From Chlorobaculum tepidum TLS (lineage in GTDB: Bacteria > Bacteroidota > Chlorobiia > Chlorobiales > Chlorobiaceae): DNA of 64,000 bases. Every line of letters starts with the position of its first letter. Position 1 is the first letter of the stretch. The position numbers and the translations under genes are program-made. Under the pieces are notes generated by a model. That model was given only the letters and a program-made list of their open reading frames with translations. It searched no databases and had not been told where the DNA came from. The stretch spans positions 1 through 64,000 of the forward strand of contig NC_002932.3 of the NCBI RefSeq assembly GCF_000006985.1, written 5' to 3'. Of this stretch, positions 9,849 to 18,472 are shown in pieces.

Positions 9849-10901
9849 TCAGGCGTTAACGGGTTTGGCGTCGAGCATGGCGTTGAAGTTGCGGGCCGGG
9901 CGGCCTTCCCAGTTGCGCTTGTGATAGGCGTAACCGGCGATGAGCGGCATGGCAACAGTGGCTTCGGCGAAGACCATCTGCTCGTACACTGTGTCAACCT
10001 TGCCCCACGAGCTGGCCTCCTTGAGCGTTGAACCGGAGAGTGCGCCGTCGCGTTCGTCGGCTACGGTGATCTGCACGGCGTAGGTGTGCATTGAAACATT
10101 CTCGTAGCCGAGTACCTCAGCCGCAACAACGATGTCCTGCGTAAAGTTCTTCGGAACGCCGCCGCCGATCATGAAGATGCCGGTCTTGTCGTTCTCGATC
10201 TTGATTTTGGTCAGCTCGCGAAAGTCCTTGACCGAGTCGATGGAAACGTGCTGGTCGGGATTGTGCCACTGGTGGTGCACCAGGCCGAAACCGGCGGAGC
10301 AGTCGGAGAAGGCCGGGCAGAAGATCGGCACGCCCTTCTCGTAAGCCTTGTAAACGATGGAGTTTTTGTCAAGTCCCTTCTCTTCGATGTACTTGCCCAT
10401 CTCGACGATGAACTCGCGCGACGAGTACGCGCCGGGCTGCATCGAGTTGGCGATGATGGCTATGGTGTCGTCGCAGACGCGAAGCTCGTCCTCGTCGATG
10501 TAGGTGTCGTAGATGCGGTCGATGGCCAGCTCGCGAAGCTCGGAGTCGTCGACGAACTGCGAGCCTTTCCAGTGCTTGAAGCCGAGCGCCTCGAAGAAGT
10601 CCTGATCGACGATGTTCGCGCCGGTCGAGACGATAACGTCAACCATGTTGTGCTCGAGCATGTCGATGATGACCTGCTTCAGTCCGGCGCTGATGAGCGA
10701 GCCGGCGAGGGTGAGAATGACGGCACACTCCTTGTCTTTCTGCATCAGATCGACGATGAAGGCCGCGCGGGCCAGGTTGCGCGCCTGGAATGCCATGTCG
10801 GCCATCTCCTCGACCATTGGCACGACGTTGTGTTTGGTGATGCCGATGTGCTTGATCGGCTCCTTCAGAAATCCTGCTTTCTGCATCGAACGCTCTTCCA
10901 T
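9849..10901 (-). CDS. Deoxyhypusine-synthase-like protein (probable polyamine enzyme)
   Basis: A 350-residue homologue of deoxyhypusine synthase. The NAD-binding Rossmann-type core shows LTLAGSLISAGLKQVI (63-78) and VSTGANIVDQD (91-101). The SSWGKV segment retains the lysine (Lys301) that forms the spermidine imine in the eukaryotic enzyme. Bacteria lack eIF5A, so deoxyhypusine formation is unlikely. In the cyanobacterium Anabaena a homologue (SpeY) makes homospermidine, which is a reasonable guess here. AGGAG lies 6 bases before the ATG. It is cotranscribed with transaldolase by position, with no obvious functional link. Confidence 0.85.
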   Translation of the reverse strand: MEERSMQKAGFLKEPIKHIGITKHNVVPMVEEMADMAFQARNLARAAFIVDLMQKDKECAVILTLAGSLISAGLKQVIIDMLEHNMVDVIVSTGANIVDQDFFEALGFKHWKGSQFVDDSELRELAIDRIYDTYIDEDELRVCDDTIAIIANSMQPGAYSSREFIVEMGKYIEEKGLDKNSIVYKAYEKGVPIFCPAFSDCSAGFGLVHHQWHNPDQHVSIDSVKDFRELTKIKIENDKTGIFMIGGGVPKNFTQDIVVAAEVLGYENVSMHTYAVQITVADERDGALSGSTLKEASSWGKVDTVYEQMVFAEATVAMPLIAGYAYHKRNWEGRPARNFNAMLDAKPVNA

Positions 10902-11076
10902 GGGTAACTCCTGTACTATTTTAGATGCTTCTGTTTGATGATATAATTGTAATGCTGGACTGACAAGCCGGGCGAGGAAAGCCTTGTCACTGAATTTCTC
11001 AGGCCCGAACGCTCAGTTTATCGATTTTGATTCCGATTTCAATTTCGACCGGAATCTGTTTGCCGATTTTTCACAA

Positions 11077-11090
11077 TAAAAAAAGGAGAG
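11077..11090 (-). terminator. Terminator of the SRP RNA
   Basis: The terminal SRP RNA stem (CTCTCC side) is followed directly by seven or more T residues in the transcription direction, an arrangement in which the RNA's own closing helix serves as terminator. Confidence 0.7.
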
Positions 11091-11186
11091 CAAGCTGACT
11101 ATATCACGCACTCACATTACCGGATGCTGCTTCCTTCCGGACCTGACATGGTTGGGCAAGAGAATGCTGTATAGGACTTACTCTCC
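11085..11186 (-). ncRNA. ffs: Signal recognition particle RNA (small bacterial 4.5S type)
   Basis: On the minus strand the hallmark apical block AGGTCCGGAAGGAAGCAGC is present, including the GGAA tetraloop that binds Ffh. The ends pair: GGAGAG (complement of 11181-11186) with CTCTCC (complement of 11085-11090), giving a hairpin of about 102 nt. A run of T on the RNA strand follows at 11077-11084, consistent with an intrinsic terminator. The transcript reads toward the DHS-like gene. Exact ends are inferred from pairing. Confidence 0.94.
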
Positions 11187-11201
11187 TAACTCTGCTATGT
11201 T

Positions 11202-11245
11202 CCTGTTTTTATCAGCGCCGATTAGTTGGCCCAAGTAAAAACAGG
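11202..11245. repeat. Inverted repeat upstream of the SRP RNA
   Basis: Arms CCTGTTTTTA (11202-11211) and TAAAAACAGG (11236-11245) are perfectly complementary over 10 bp and enclose 24 bases. It lies just upstream of the SRP RNA 5' end. It could be a regulator site around the promoter, or a terminator-like hairpin; no gene abuts it to decide. Confidence 0.6.
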
Positions 11246-11378
11246 ACTCTAATATAGCGTTCTGAAGTTAAAATACAAAAACAAAGCTTTTTTCTTTGTA
11301 GCAACTGTTATAACTTCGTAACCGTCCCTGAGAATCTCCTTTCAGGAGCTTTGGATGGGGCGCAAAAGCAGGCAGTGG

Positions 11379-11499
11379 TGTCATTCTGAATGAAGTGAAG
11401 AATCCAGCGTCTTTGGAATTGGCTGGCAACTTGTTGATTAACTGCAAATTACGTGACTTTCTTGATTCTTCGCCCGACTGCGTCGGACTCGGAATGACA
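11379..11499. repeat. REP/MITE-like imperfect palindromic element
   Basis: The left arm starts TGTCATTCTGAATGAAGTG and runs on into GAAGAATCC (11379-11405). The right arm (11464-11499) carries ATTCTTCGC and ends GGAATGACA, the imperfect complement. Near-identical arms built on TCATTCTGA and GAAGAATCC are, from memory, scattered in intergenic DNA of Chlorobi and Bacteroidota. No coding frame of substance lies between the arms. The rest of the gap to trpS holds nothing I recognise. Confidence 0.6.
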
Positions 11500-11569
11500 A
11501 GAGAGAAAATACAACCCGCCATAACTATCATAGAGATTCCCTGCAAAACAGGAGCAACAAACCCGACCC

Positions 11570-12604
11570 ATGTCGACACAAAGGATTTTAAGCGGGATGC
11601 GGCCTACCGGCAAGCTGCACCTCGGTCACTACACCGGAGCACTTGAAAATTGGATCGCGCAGCAGAACCTTCTCCATCCCGACGGAAGCCGTGCTTACGA
11701 GACCTGCTTTCTGATCGCTGACTACCACAGCCTGACCACTTCGCTCGATACGTCGAGCCTGTATGCGCACTCCATCGACATGCTTGTCGACTGGCTGGCG
11801 GCGGGAGTTGATCCCGAAAAAAGCCTGGTGTTCCGGCAGTCGCAGGTCAAGGAGCACGCCGAGCTGTTCCTGCTCTTCTCAATGCTCATCACCACCGCAC
11901 GTCTCGAACGCAATCCGACGCTCAAGGAGCAGGTGCGCGACCTGAACATGGACTCGCTCGTGTACGGCCACCTCGGCTATCCGGTGTTGCAGGCGGCGGA
12001 CATTTTGCTCTACAAGGGCAACGTGGTGCCGGTTGGCGAGGATCAGATTCCGCACGTCGAGATCACCCGCGAGATCGCCCGCAAGTTCAACAGCCACTAC
12101 CAGCATCCGGAGCTGGGCGACGTCTTCCCCGAACCCGCACCGAAGATCACGAAGTTCGCGCGTCTGGTCGGTCTGGACGGCAAGGCGAAGATGTCCAAGT
12201 CGCTCGGTAACACCATTCTGCTTTCGGATGCTCCCGAAGAGGTGATGGCGAAGATGCGCCCCGCCGTGACCGACACGCAGAAGGTGCGCCGCAACGATCC
12301 TGGTCGTCCCGAGGTGTGCCTGGTCTACAGCTATCACCAGAAGTTTACCGGCGAATCGCAGCTTGTCGAAATCGAGACCGGATGCCGCTCGGGCGCACTC
12401 GGCTGCGTCGATTGCAAGAAGATGTGCGCGGCGAACATTTCGGCGGAGCTGGCTCCGATTCTCGAACGGCGCAAGCACTACGAAGCACAGCCTGAGCTGG
12501 TCAAAGAGATTCTGTACGAAGGTGAATCCAAAGCGAGAAAGATTGCCGGAGAAACCATGAAAGAGGTCAGAGAGGCGATGAGCCTCGGGGAGAGCAACGC
12601 ATGA
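11570..12604 (+). CDS. trpS: Tryptophanyl-tRNA synthetase
   Basis: A 344-residue class Ic aminoacyl-tRNA synthetase that charges tRNA-Trp. The HIGH-type nucleotide motif reads GKLHLGHYTGAL near the N-terminus and the KMSKS loop is intact as KMSKSLGN. The length fits the bacterial family. The final four bases (ATGA) overlap the start of the HAD phosphatase gene, so the two are translationally coupled. The only upstream purine-rich site is GGAG at 11551-11554, 15 bases from the ATG, which is a long spacing. Confidence 0.97.
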   Translation: MSTQRILSGMRPTGKLHLGHYTGALENWIAQQNLLHPDGSRAYETCFLIADYHSLTTSLDTSSLYAHSIDMLVDWLAAGVDPEKSLVFRQSQVKEHAELFLLFSMLITTARLERNPTLKEQVRDLNMDSLVYGHLGYPVLQAADILLYKGNVVPVGEDQIPHVEITREIARKFNSHYQHPELGDVFPEPAPKITKFARLVGLDGKAKMSKSLGNTILLSDAPEEVMAKMRPAVTDTQKVRRNDPGRPEVCLVYSYHQKFTGESQLVEIETGCRSGALGCVDCKKMCAANISAELAPILERRKHYEAQPELVKEILYEGESKARKIAGETMKEVREAMSLGESNA

Positions 12605-13305
12605 TGATACAAAACGATACCAAGCCGAAAGCCTTCATTTTCGACATGGACGGCGTGCTGGTCGATAACATGAGAATGCACGCACAGTCGTGGGTCGATC
12701 TGTTTGCCGACTACGGCCTTTCGGGCCTCGATCCGGAGCGCTACCTTGTTGAAACCGCCGGAATGAAGGGCCTCGATGTCTTGCGCTACTTTCTCGATCC
12801 GTCTATTTCGCCCGAAAAGGCTGACAGGCTTACCGAGCTGAAGGACATTCTCTACCGCGTGATGAACCGCAACGCCATCGTTGCCATGCCGGGCCTCGAA
12901 ACGTTCCTCGACCGCGCGGCAAACGCCGGCATCCGGCTCGGCATCGGCACGGGCGCGGGGCCGAAGAACATCGACTACGTGCTCGGTCTTACCGGCCTGA
13001 CGTCACGCTTCGAGGTGGTGGTCGGAGCGCACATGGTCAGGCACGGCAAGCCCCATCCGGAGACCTTCCTGCAGGTCGCCGAACGGCTCGGCGCTGATCC
13101 GGCGTCGTGCATCGTCTTCGAGGACGCCCTGCCCGGCGCGGAAGCCGCCGCCGCAGCTGGAATGAGCTGCGTGGCAGTCACGACGACCAACCGGCCCGAG
13201 GCGTTCGCCGCGTTCGACAACGTCATCACGACCATCGACCATTTCGACGGACTCATGCCCGAAGCGTTGCTGGAGCTGAACCGCGCCGTCAAAACCATGT
13301 CTTAA
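12601..13305 (+). CDS. HAD-superfamily hydrolase (beta-phosphoglucomutase-like)
   Basis: A 234-residue haloacid-dehalogenase-fold phosphatase or phosphomutase. Motif I is FDMDGVLVDN, with nucleophile Asp15 and acid/base Asp17. A helical cap domain follows (about 22-90), then GIGTGAG, the motif III lysine in HGKPHPE, and motif IV in VFEDALPGAEAA. The family covers phosphoglycolate phosphatase, sugar-phosphate phosphatases and beta-phosphoglucomutase, so the substrate is open. It overlaps trpS by 4 bases and precedes argS by 12 bases. Confidence 0.85.
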   Translation: MMIQNDTKPKAFIFDMDGVLVDNMRMHAQSWVDLFADYGLSGLDPERYLVETAGMKGLDVLRYFLDPSISPEKADRLTELKDILYRVMNRNAIVAMPGLETFLDRAANAGIRLGIGTGAGPKNIDYVLGLTGLTSRFEVVVGAHMVRHGKPHPETFLQVAERLGADPASCIVFEDALPGAEAAAAAGMSCVAVTTTNRPEAFAAFDNVITTIDHFDGLMPEALLELNRAVKTMS

Positions 13306-13317
13306 CGATTCATACCG

Positions 13318-14973
13318 ATGCGAGCTTTTTTCCTCCCCTTCATTCAGGATGCCCTGCAAAAAGCGGGCATCGAGACCGACAAGGAGATTCAGATCGACAA
13401 GCCGAACGACAAAAAGTTCGGCGACTTCTCGACCAACATCGCCTTCCTTGTGGCCAAGGAGGCCCGGAAAAATCCGCGCGAACTGGCGGGGCAACTCATC
13501 GGCCTGCTCGACTTTCCTGAAGGCACGGTGACGAAAACCGAGGTGGCCGGGCCGGGCTTCATCAACTTCCATCTCGCTCCGGCCTTTTTCATGCGCTCGG
13601 CGCAGGAGGTGCTCGCAAAGGGCGAGGGGTTCGGCTGCAATGAGTCTGGCAAGGGACTGAAAGCGATTGTCGAGTACGTGAGCGCCAACCCGACTGGGCC
13701 GCTTACCATCGGGCGTGGACGCGGCGGCGTCTTGGGCGACTGCATCGCCAACCTGCTCGAAACGCAGGGCTACGAGGTGACGCGCGAGTACTACTTCAAC
13801 GATGCCGGACGCCAGATGCAGATTCTGGCCGAATCGGTGCGCTACCGCTACCTCGAAAAGTGCGGTCAGGTGATCGAGTTCCCGGAGACGCACTACCAGG
13901 GCGACTACATCGGCGAAATCGCCGAGACGCTCTTCATCGAGCACGGCGACGGACTGGCCGCGACCGACGAGTTGACGATCTTCAAGGAAGCCGCCGAGGC
14001 AGTCATCTTCAGCTCGATCCGCAAGACGCTCGAACGCCTCTTGATCACGCACGACTCCTTCTTCAACGAGCACACGCTCTACCAGTCCCGCGAGGGGCAG
14101 CCGTCGGCGAACCAGCGGGTGATCGACGCGCTCGACGCCAAAGGGTTCATCGGCAACTACGACGGCGCGACCTGGTTCATGACGACCAAGCTGGGGCAGG
14201 AGAAGGACAAGGTGCTTATCAAATCTTCCGGCGATCCGAGCTACCGCTTGCCGGACATCGCCTACCACGTCACCAAGTTCGAGCGTGGCTTCGACCTCAT
14301 GGTGAACGTTTTTGGCGCGGATCACATCGACGAGTATCCCGACGTGCTTGAAGCATTGAAGATTCTTGGCTACGACACCTCGAAGGTCAAGATCGCCATC
14401 AACCAGTTCGTCACCACCACGGTCGGTGGCCAGACGGTCAAAATGTCCACCCGCAAGGGCAACGCCGACCTGCTCGACGACCTTATCGATGACGTCGGCG
14501 CGGACGCCACACGCCTCTTCTTCATCATGCGCGGCAAGGATTCGCACCTCAACTTCGATGTCGAGCTGGCAAAAAAGCAGTCGAAAGACAACCCGGTTTT
14601 CTACCTTCAGTACGCCCACGCGAGGATTTGCAGCCTCGTGCGCATGGCCGAAAAAGAGGTCGGCTTCGACGAGGCGACGGCTATTGGCGCAGGTTTGCCG
14701 CTGCTTTCGAGCGAGCCGGAGATCGACCTGGCTTCCGCATTGCTTGACTTCCCGGATATCATCCAGTCAAGCCTCCGCCAGCTCGAACCGCAGAAGATGG
14801 TCGAGTACCTGCACACGGTTGCCGAACGATACCACAAGTTCTATCAGGAGTGCCCGATTCTGAAGGCTGATGAACATCTCCGCACCGCTCGTCTCGAACT
14901 GTCACTCGCAGTACGTCAGGTGCTGCGCAACGGATTCAAAATCCTCGGCATCTCGGCTCCGGAATCGATGTAA
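13318..14973 (+). CDS. argS: Arginyl-tRNA synthetase
   Basis: A 551-residue class I synthetase for tRNA-Arg. It has the ArgRS N-terminal additional domain ([21 protein letters not shown]), the HIGH-like segment [17 protein letters not shown] and the catalytic [10 protein letters not shown] region. The KMSKS loop is the variant KMSTRKGN. The C-terminal helical anticodon domain ends with [11 protein letters not shown]. It is the last gene of the trpS-HAD-argS run and converges on nadD, with only 27 bases between the two stop codons. Confidence 0.97.
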   Translation: MRAFFLPFIQDALQKAGIETDKEIQIDKPNDKKFGDFSTNIAFLVAKEARKNPRELAGQLIGLLDFPEGTVTKTEVAGPGFINFHLAPAFFMRSAQEVLAKGEGFGCNESGKGLKAIVEYVSANPTGPLTIGRGRGGVLGDCIANLLETQGYEVTREYYFNDAGRQMQILAESVRYRYLEKCGQVIEFPETHYQGDYIGEIAETLFIEHGDGLAATDELTIFKEAAEAVIFSSIRKTLERLLITHDSFFNEHTLYQSREGQPSANQRVIDALDAKGFIGNYDGATWFMTTKLGQEKDKVLIKSSGDPSYRLPDIAYHVTKFERGFDLMVNVFGADHIDEYPDVLEALKILGYDTSKVKIAINQFVTTTVGGQTVKMSTRKGNADLLDDLIDDVGADATRLFFIMRGKDSHLNFDVELAKKQSKDNPVFYLQYAHARICSLVRMAEKEVGFDEATAIGAGLPLLSSEPEIDLASALLDFPDIIQSSLRQLEPQKMVEYLHTVAERYHKFYQECPILKADEHLRTARLELSLAVRQVLRNGFKILGISAPESM

Positions 14974-15000
14974 GTAAGGGAAAATACTTTCGAGCCCTGA

Positions 15001-15588
15001 TCAAGCGCTATACAGCTTGTGCTCGGCGATGTACTGCGCAATCGATGACGGCACAAACTGTCCAATTGGCTGACCGGCGGCGGCCAGACGCCTGATCTTT
15101 GTCGCTGAAACGGGCATATCGAAATCGTAGTGGATCGCTGGCAAGAGAGGATCGCTGGGGGGAGCATCTGCGGCGTCAATATCTGATCTGCCGAAAACGG
15201 CAATCGTACAATGCTTGAGAATTTCCGACGCAAATTTCCACTGCGGCATCTGAAGGTAGCTGTCCTCCCCGACCAGCAGCACCAGCTCGTCACCCGGACA
15301 GCGCTCCTCGACGTGGCGCAGAAGGTCGATGGTGTACGATGGCCCCGACTGCTGCAGTTCCCAACCGCTTATTTCAGCAAATACTCCTGCGACGTTGATC
15401 TCGGCAACGAGCAGGCGGGCCATGGCTGACCGGTCATCATCGGATGCATCGGCCGCGGCCTTGAAAGGATTTTTTGAAACCGATACAATCAACCGGTCAA
15501 GCCCGGCAAGCTCTCGCGCAAAGAGGGACAGCGCGAGATGGCCGTTGTGCGGCGGATCGAAACTTCCGCCGAAAACAGCAGTTCTCAC
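15001..15588 (-). CDS. nadD: Nicotinate-nucleotide adenylyltransferase
   Basis: A 195-residue NadD, which adenylates nicotinate mononucleotide in NAD synthesis. The nucleotidyltransferase motif GGSFDPPHNGHL is at residues 7-18 and the second motif VSATKIRRL is near the C-terminus. The start codon is GTG at 15588, overlapping the stop of the BamD-like gene by 4 bases, so translation is probably coupled to the upstream gene. Confidence 0.95.
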   Translation of the reverse strand: MRTAVFGGSFDPPHNGHLALSLFARELAGLDRLIVSVSKNPFKAAADASDDDRSAMARLLVAEINVAGVFAEISGWELQQSGPSYTIDLLRHVEERCPGDELVLLVGEDSYLQMPQWKFASEILKHCTIAVFGRSDIDAADAPPSDPLLPAIHYDFDMPVSATKIRRLAAAGQPIGQFVPSSIAQYIAEHKLYSA

Positions 15589-16514
15589 TCTTTCGATTTC
15601 GGGTCGCGCTTGTTTGAGTAGTGGGCGGTAACTCTCTTTGCGGCAGGCTCAATCAGCTTGGCCTTGTCCGGATAAAGCTGCTGGAAGGTCTCTATCGACT
15701 GGCGTGCTTCGAACCAGTTGTTCTGCTTGATTTCTGAATCGATTTTTCCGATCCAGGCGGATTCGAGCCATTTGGTATCGGGATACTGGTTGATAACCAC
15801 ATCGTAGAAAATCTCCGCGGCGCGGTACTTCTTTAGCTTGAAATATTGACGGGCGATCGAGAAGCGATTATGGGCAAGCCTCTCACGAAGCTCGGAAATG
15901 GCCTTCTGGCTGTATCGAGCCGGCGAGCCGCTCGCGAGTTCCTCCTTTGCCGCTTCGTACTTCTCACGGTAGGAGGCGTTGTCGGGATTGACCTTCATCA
16001 GATTTTTGTACAGCTCCAGATCGTTGGCTGCCTGCGCGGAGTCATCCGAAGGGTACTGGTCGAGATAGGTCTCGAATTCGTTGATTGCCTTGACGGTGTA
16101 CTCCTGGTCAAGCTCGTGGAATGGCGAGAGCTTTTCGTACGATTTTGCAAGCATGAACTGCGCGTCTCTGGCATAGGGCGAGTCCGGCGTCTGCTGAAGC
16201 AGCCGGCGGTAGGTGTCGGCGGCAAGGATGTACTCTTTCTTTTTGTAATAGGAGTCGGCAAGAGCCTTCAGCACATCGTCTTCGAGAGCGGTCGCTCTGG
16301 TCGAAAACATGAGGGACTCAAGAATGACGATCGCATCGTTGTACTTCCGTTTTGCGATCTTTTCGGTGGCTTCGCGGTAGCGCAACTCGACCGGAGTGGC
16401 CGTCATGGTGGCTTTTGGCGATTTTGAAGACGAGCATGATGAGAGCGGCAATGCAAGACACAAGAGACCGGGCAGAATCCTGAGCACCGACTTTTTCATG
16501 ACCGATTGAGACAT
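15585..16514 (-). CDS. bamD: BamD-like outer-membrane assembly lipoprotein
   Basis: A 309-residue lipoprotein with TPR-like helical repeats, resembling BamD (YfiO) of the beta-barrel assembly machine. The signal peptide has Lys residues, a hydrophobic stretch and the lipobox LSSC. After it come repeats with the pattern of paired helices, such as KALADSYYKKKEYILAADTY and ARQYFKLKKYRAAEIFYD. I start at ATG 16514 because GGGAG lies about 5 bases upstream; an in-frame ATG at 16499 is also possible. The open frame runs back through the tRNA gene, which is not coding. It is coupled to nadD. Confidence 0.83.
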   Translation of the reverse strand: MSQSVMKKSVLRILPGLLCLALPLSSCSSSKSPKATMTATPVELRYREATEKIAKRKYNDAIVILESLMFSTRATALEDDVLKALADSYYKKKEYILAADTYRRLLQQTPDSPYARDAQFMLAKSYEKLSPFHELDQEYTVKAINEFETYLDQYPSDDSAQAANDLELYKNLMKVNPDNASYREKYEAAKEELASGSPARYSQKAISELRERLAHNRFSIARQYFKLKKYRAAEIFYDVVINQYPDTKWLESAWIGKIDSEIKQNNWFEARQSIETFQQLYPDKAKLIEPAAKRVTAHYSNKRDPKSKE

Positions 16515-16804
16515 AGAGACTCCCTTGAAGCAGGTGAAAAAATAACTTACCAATTGATCCTGACGGGCTGCCGTCAGACGTACAGTAAACCGGCGCAACG
16601 ACGGGAAAAAAGAGGCCGGGGCCTGGCGCGGGTTTACAGCAGAAAAGTGCAAGCCGGATGAGCCTGTTTCGAGAGGCTGAGCTGCTGAAGTGATCCGCTT
16701 GGGCTTGCGAAGGAACACCCGGAAATGCCTCATCCAGGGAAAAACGCCGCGCCCTGCTTTCGGGTCACGATTTCCGCAATCGGGATGAGACCTGCAGGGT
16801 TTTG
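16515..16804. other. Non-coding leader between tRNA-Ala and bamD-like gene
   Basis: A gene-free stretch of 290 bases with several pairing possibilities. GGATGAG at 16656-16662 and again at 16783-16789 can each pair with the single CTCATCC at 16729-16735. Smaller hairpins also exist. It may be a structured leader for the bamD-nadD transcript, but I recognise no known RNA family in it. Confidence 0.35.
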
Positions 16805-16877
16805 TGGAGCTTAGGGGAGTCGAACCCCTGACCTTCTCATTGCGAACGAGACGCTCTACCAACTGAGCTAAAGCCCC
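16805..16877 (-). tRNA. tRNA-Ala (anticodon CGC)
   Basis: A 73-nt cloverleaf on the minus strand. The acceptor arm GGGGCTT pairs with AAGCTCC and contains the G3-U70 wobble pair that marks alanine tRNAs. D arm GCTC/GAGC, anticodon loop TTCGCAA giving CGC (codon GCG), and T arm with TTCGACT. The discriminator is A, and CCA is not encoded. Confidence 0.97.
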
Positions 16878-16939
16878 AAAAAAGAAAAACAAGTTACAGC
16901 TATTTCGCGTGCGGACAATATAATCTTTTTCACCGATGC

Positions 16940-16971
16940 AAAAAAAGCCCGCTCAACGGCAGGCTTTTTTT
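16940..16971 (-). terminator. Terminator of the atp operon
   Basis: AAAAAAAGCC (16940-16949) and GGCTTTTTTT (16962-16971) form a hairpin with an inner extension by two more pairs. A T run follows on either strand, so it can end both the atpH transcript and anything arriving from the other side. Confidence 0.85.
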
Positions 16972-16989
16972 GAACAGAAGGCTACGGAA

Positions 16990-17535
16990 TCAAGCTGGTT
17001 GAGCGACCAGTGAATGCCTGAGCATTTCAAGCTGATGGCTGATACTGCCATCAATGATCGTGTCGCCGATTTTGACGGTTACCCCGCCAATCAGGTTCTC
17101 GTCGAGCCGCATCTTGGCACGTATTTTCTTTCCTGTACGAACTGAGAGGCTGTTGACCAGCTCTTTCGCCTGTTCGTCGCTGAGCTTGATTGCGCTTTTC
17201 ACATCGGCGTTGATAACGCCATTGCGTTCATCGATCAAGGCGTTGAATTCAGAAATTACTCCGGCAAGAAGAGCTGCCCTTTTCTTGTGAGCGAGCAGCT
17301 TGATAAAGACCATCGTTTTCTCATCGACCTTGTTCCTGAAAATCTCTTCGAGAATTTTCGATTTGAGATCGACATTGATCAGTGGGCTTTTGAGAGCCAG
17401 CACGAGCTCATGACTTCCAGAGAGCACTTCCTGTATTTTCTGCAGGTCTTCGGTAACTTTCTCCAGAAAGTTGCCTTCAACGGCCACTTCGAGCAAGGCC
17501 ACCGCATATCGACGGCTTGCAATTGCACTTGACAT
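16990..17535 (-). CDS. atpH: ATP synthase delta subunit
   Basis: A 181-residue delta (OSCP-type) subunit linking the peripheral stalk to F1. The N-terminal helical bundle begins SAIASRRYAVALLEVA, and the C-terminal part has the conserved GGVTVKIGDTIIDGSI segment. It is the last gene of the minus-strand operon atpI-like/membrane protein/atpB/atpE/atpF/atpH. The catalytic alpha, beta, gamma and epsilon genes are absent; the operon ends here at a terminator, so F1 genes must lie elsewhere. Confidence 0.95.
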   Translation of the reverse strand: MSSAIASRRYAVALLEVAVEGNFLEKVTEDLQKIQEVLSGSHELVLALKSPLINVDLKSKILEEIFRNKVDEKTMVFIKLLAHKKRAALLAGVISEFNALIDERNGVINADVKSAIKLSDEQAKELVNSLSVRTGKKIRAKMRLDENLIGGVTVKIGDTIIDGSISHQLEMLRHSLVAQPA

Positions 17536-17553
17536 AGTTCCGAGGTTTTATTA

Positions 17554-18081
17554 TCAGTTACGACTGGCAGCCATTTCCTTGATCATATCGTTGACCACCG
17601 CTTTTTGCTTGTCCGCATCAAGAGTGGTACGAATAATTTTCTCGGCGCCTTTTACGGCCATATCGGCGACCTCGTTTCTGAGCACATCCAGTGCGCGGCG
17701 CTTCTCCTGCTCAATCTCTTCCTTGGCGGAAGCAATTATCTTGCGAGATTCATCATGGGCTTTCTCGGTAAGATCGGCGCGAAGCTTGTCCGCTACCTCC
17801 TTGGCTTCCCTGATGATTTTATCGGCTTCGGCATCTGCCTTGGCCAGCAAATCCCGGTTTTTCTTCAGGATCGCCTCAGCCTCGTCTTTTGCGGTGTGAG
17901 CTCGATCAATAGCTGATTGAATGCTTTTGGCCCGCTCTTCGAGCATCGACAGGATCGGCCCCCATGCGGTTTTCCTGAGAATAACGAGAACGATCAGAAA
18001 AGTAAGCGCTGTCCAGAATATGAGGCCCGGATTTGGGTTGAGAAGCCCGCCTTCGAGCAGAATAATCCCTGACGTTAGCAT
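17554..18081 (-). CDS. atpF: ATP synthase subunit b
   Basis: A 175-residue peripheral stalk subunit. One N-terminal membrane helix (about residues 19-37, [18 protein letters not shown]) is followed by a long charged helix rich in Ala, Glu, Lys and Arg, typical of the b-subunit coiled-coil dimer. It ends by binding delta. The gene lies 18 bases upstream of atpH. Confidence 0.95.
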   Translation of the reverse strand: MLTSGIILLEGGLLNPNPGLIFWTALTFLIVLVILRKTAWGPILSMLEERAKSIQSAIDRAHTAKDEAEAILKKNRDLLAKADAEADKIIREAKEVADKLRADLTEKAHDESRKIIASAKEEIEQEKRRALDVLRNEVADMAVKGAEKIIRTTLDADKQKAVVNDMIKEMAASRN

Positions 18082-18166
18082 GAACGCAGTCCTTTAACAG
18101 TTTGATAAAAAACCGTCTGCGGTTTCAAATAGATACTGCAGACGGATTAAGCTATGGCACGAGGCA

Positions 18167-18388
18167 TTACTTCAGGGCGAGAAGCACGCAGATAACCTCA
18201 CCGAACAGCGCAACACCCTCGATAAGAGCGGCGGCGATAATCATCGTGGTACGGATGTCCGAAGCCGCCTCAGGCTGACGCGCCGTGCCCTCTGCTGCAG
18301 AAGCCGCAGCGTTTCCGATACCAAGACCTGCACCGATTGCTGCCAGACCTGCGCCGATGCCGGCACCCAAATAACCCAAACCTTCCAT
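18167..18388 (-). CDS. atpE: ATP synthase subunit c
   Basis: A 73-residue proteolipid of two membrane helices joined by the polar loop around ARQPEA. Helix 1 carries the Gly-rich packing motif GAGLAAIGAGLGIG. Helix 2 carries the ion-binding glutamate in ALIEGVALFGEV. The helix-1 glutamine typical of sodium-dependent c subunits is not evident, so proton coupling is more likely. The ring drives rotation together with subunit a. Confidence 0.95.
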   Translation of the reverse strand: MEGLGYLGAGIGAGLAAIGAGLGIGNAAASAAEGTARQPEAASDIRTTMIIAAALIEGVALFGEVICVLLALK

Positions 18389-18472
18389 CTTTAAATTGCC
18401 TCCATTGATTGTTGTTGTAAAATGAATGCTACTTCTTGTAGCAGTTCTAAAATCATCGATACATAAAACTCG

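Noticed and set aside
16515-16804. 6S RNA or another known structured RNA upstream of bamD
   Set aside because: A TTCGCAAGC-like loop recalled 6S RNA, but the long closing stem and central bubble are absent, so no family was assigned.
16515-16892. N-terminal extension of the BamD-like frame reading GALAQLVERLVRNEK
   Set aside because: This peptide is the translation of the tRNA-Ala gene plus leader. The real lipoprotein starts at 16514, where a ribosome-binding site and a signal peptide begin.
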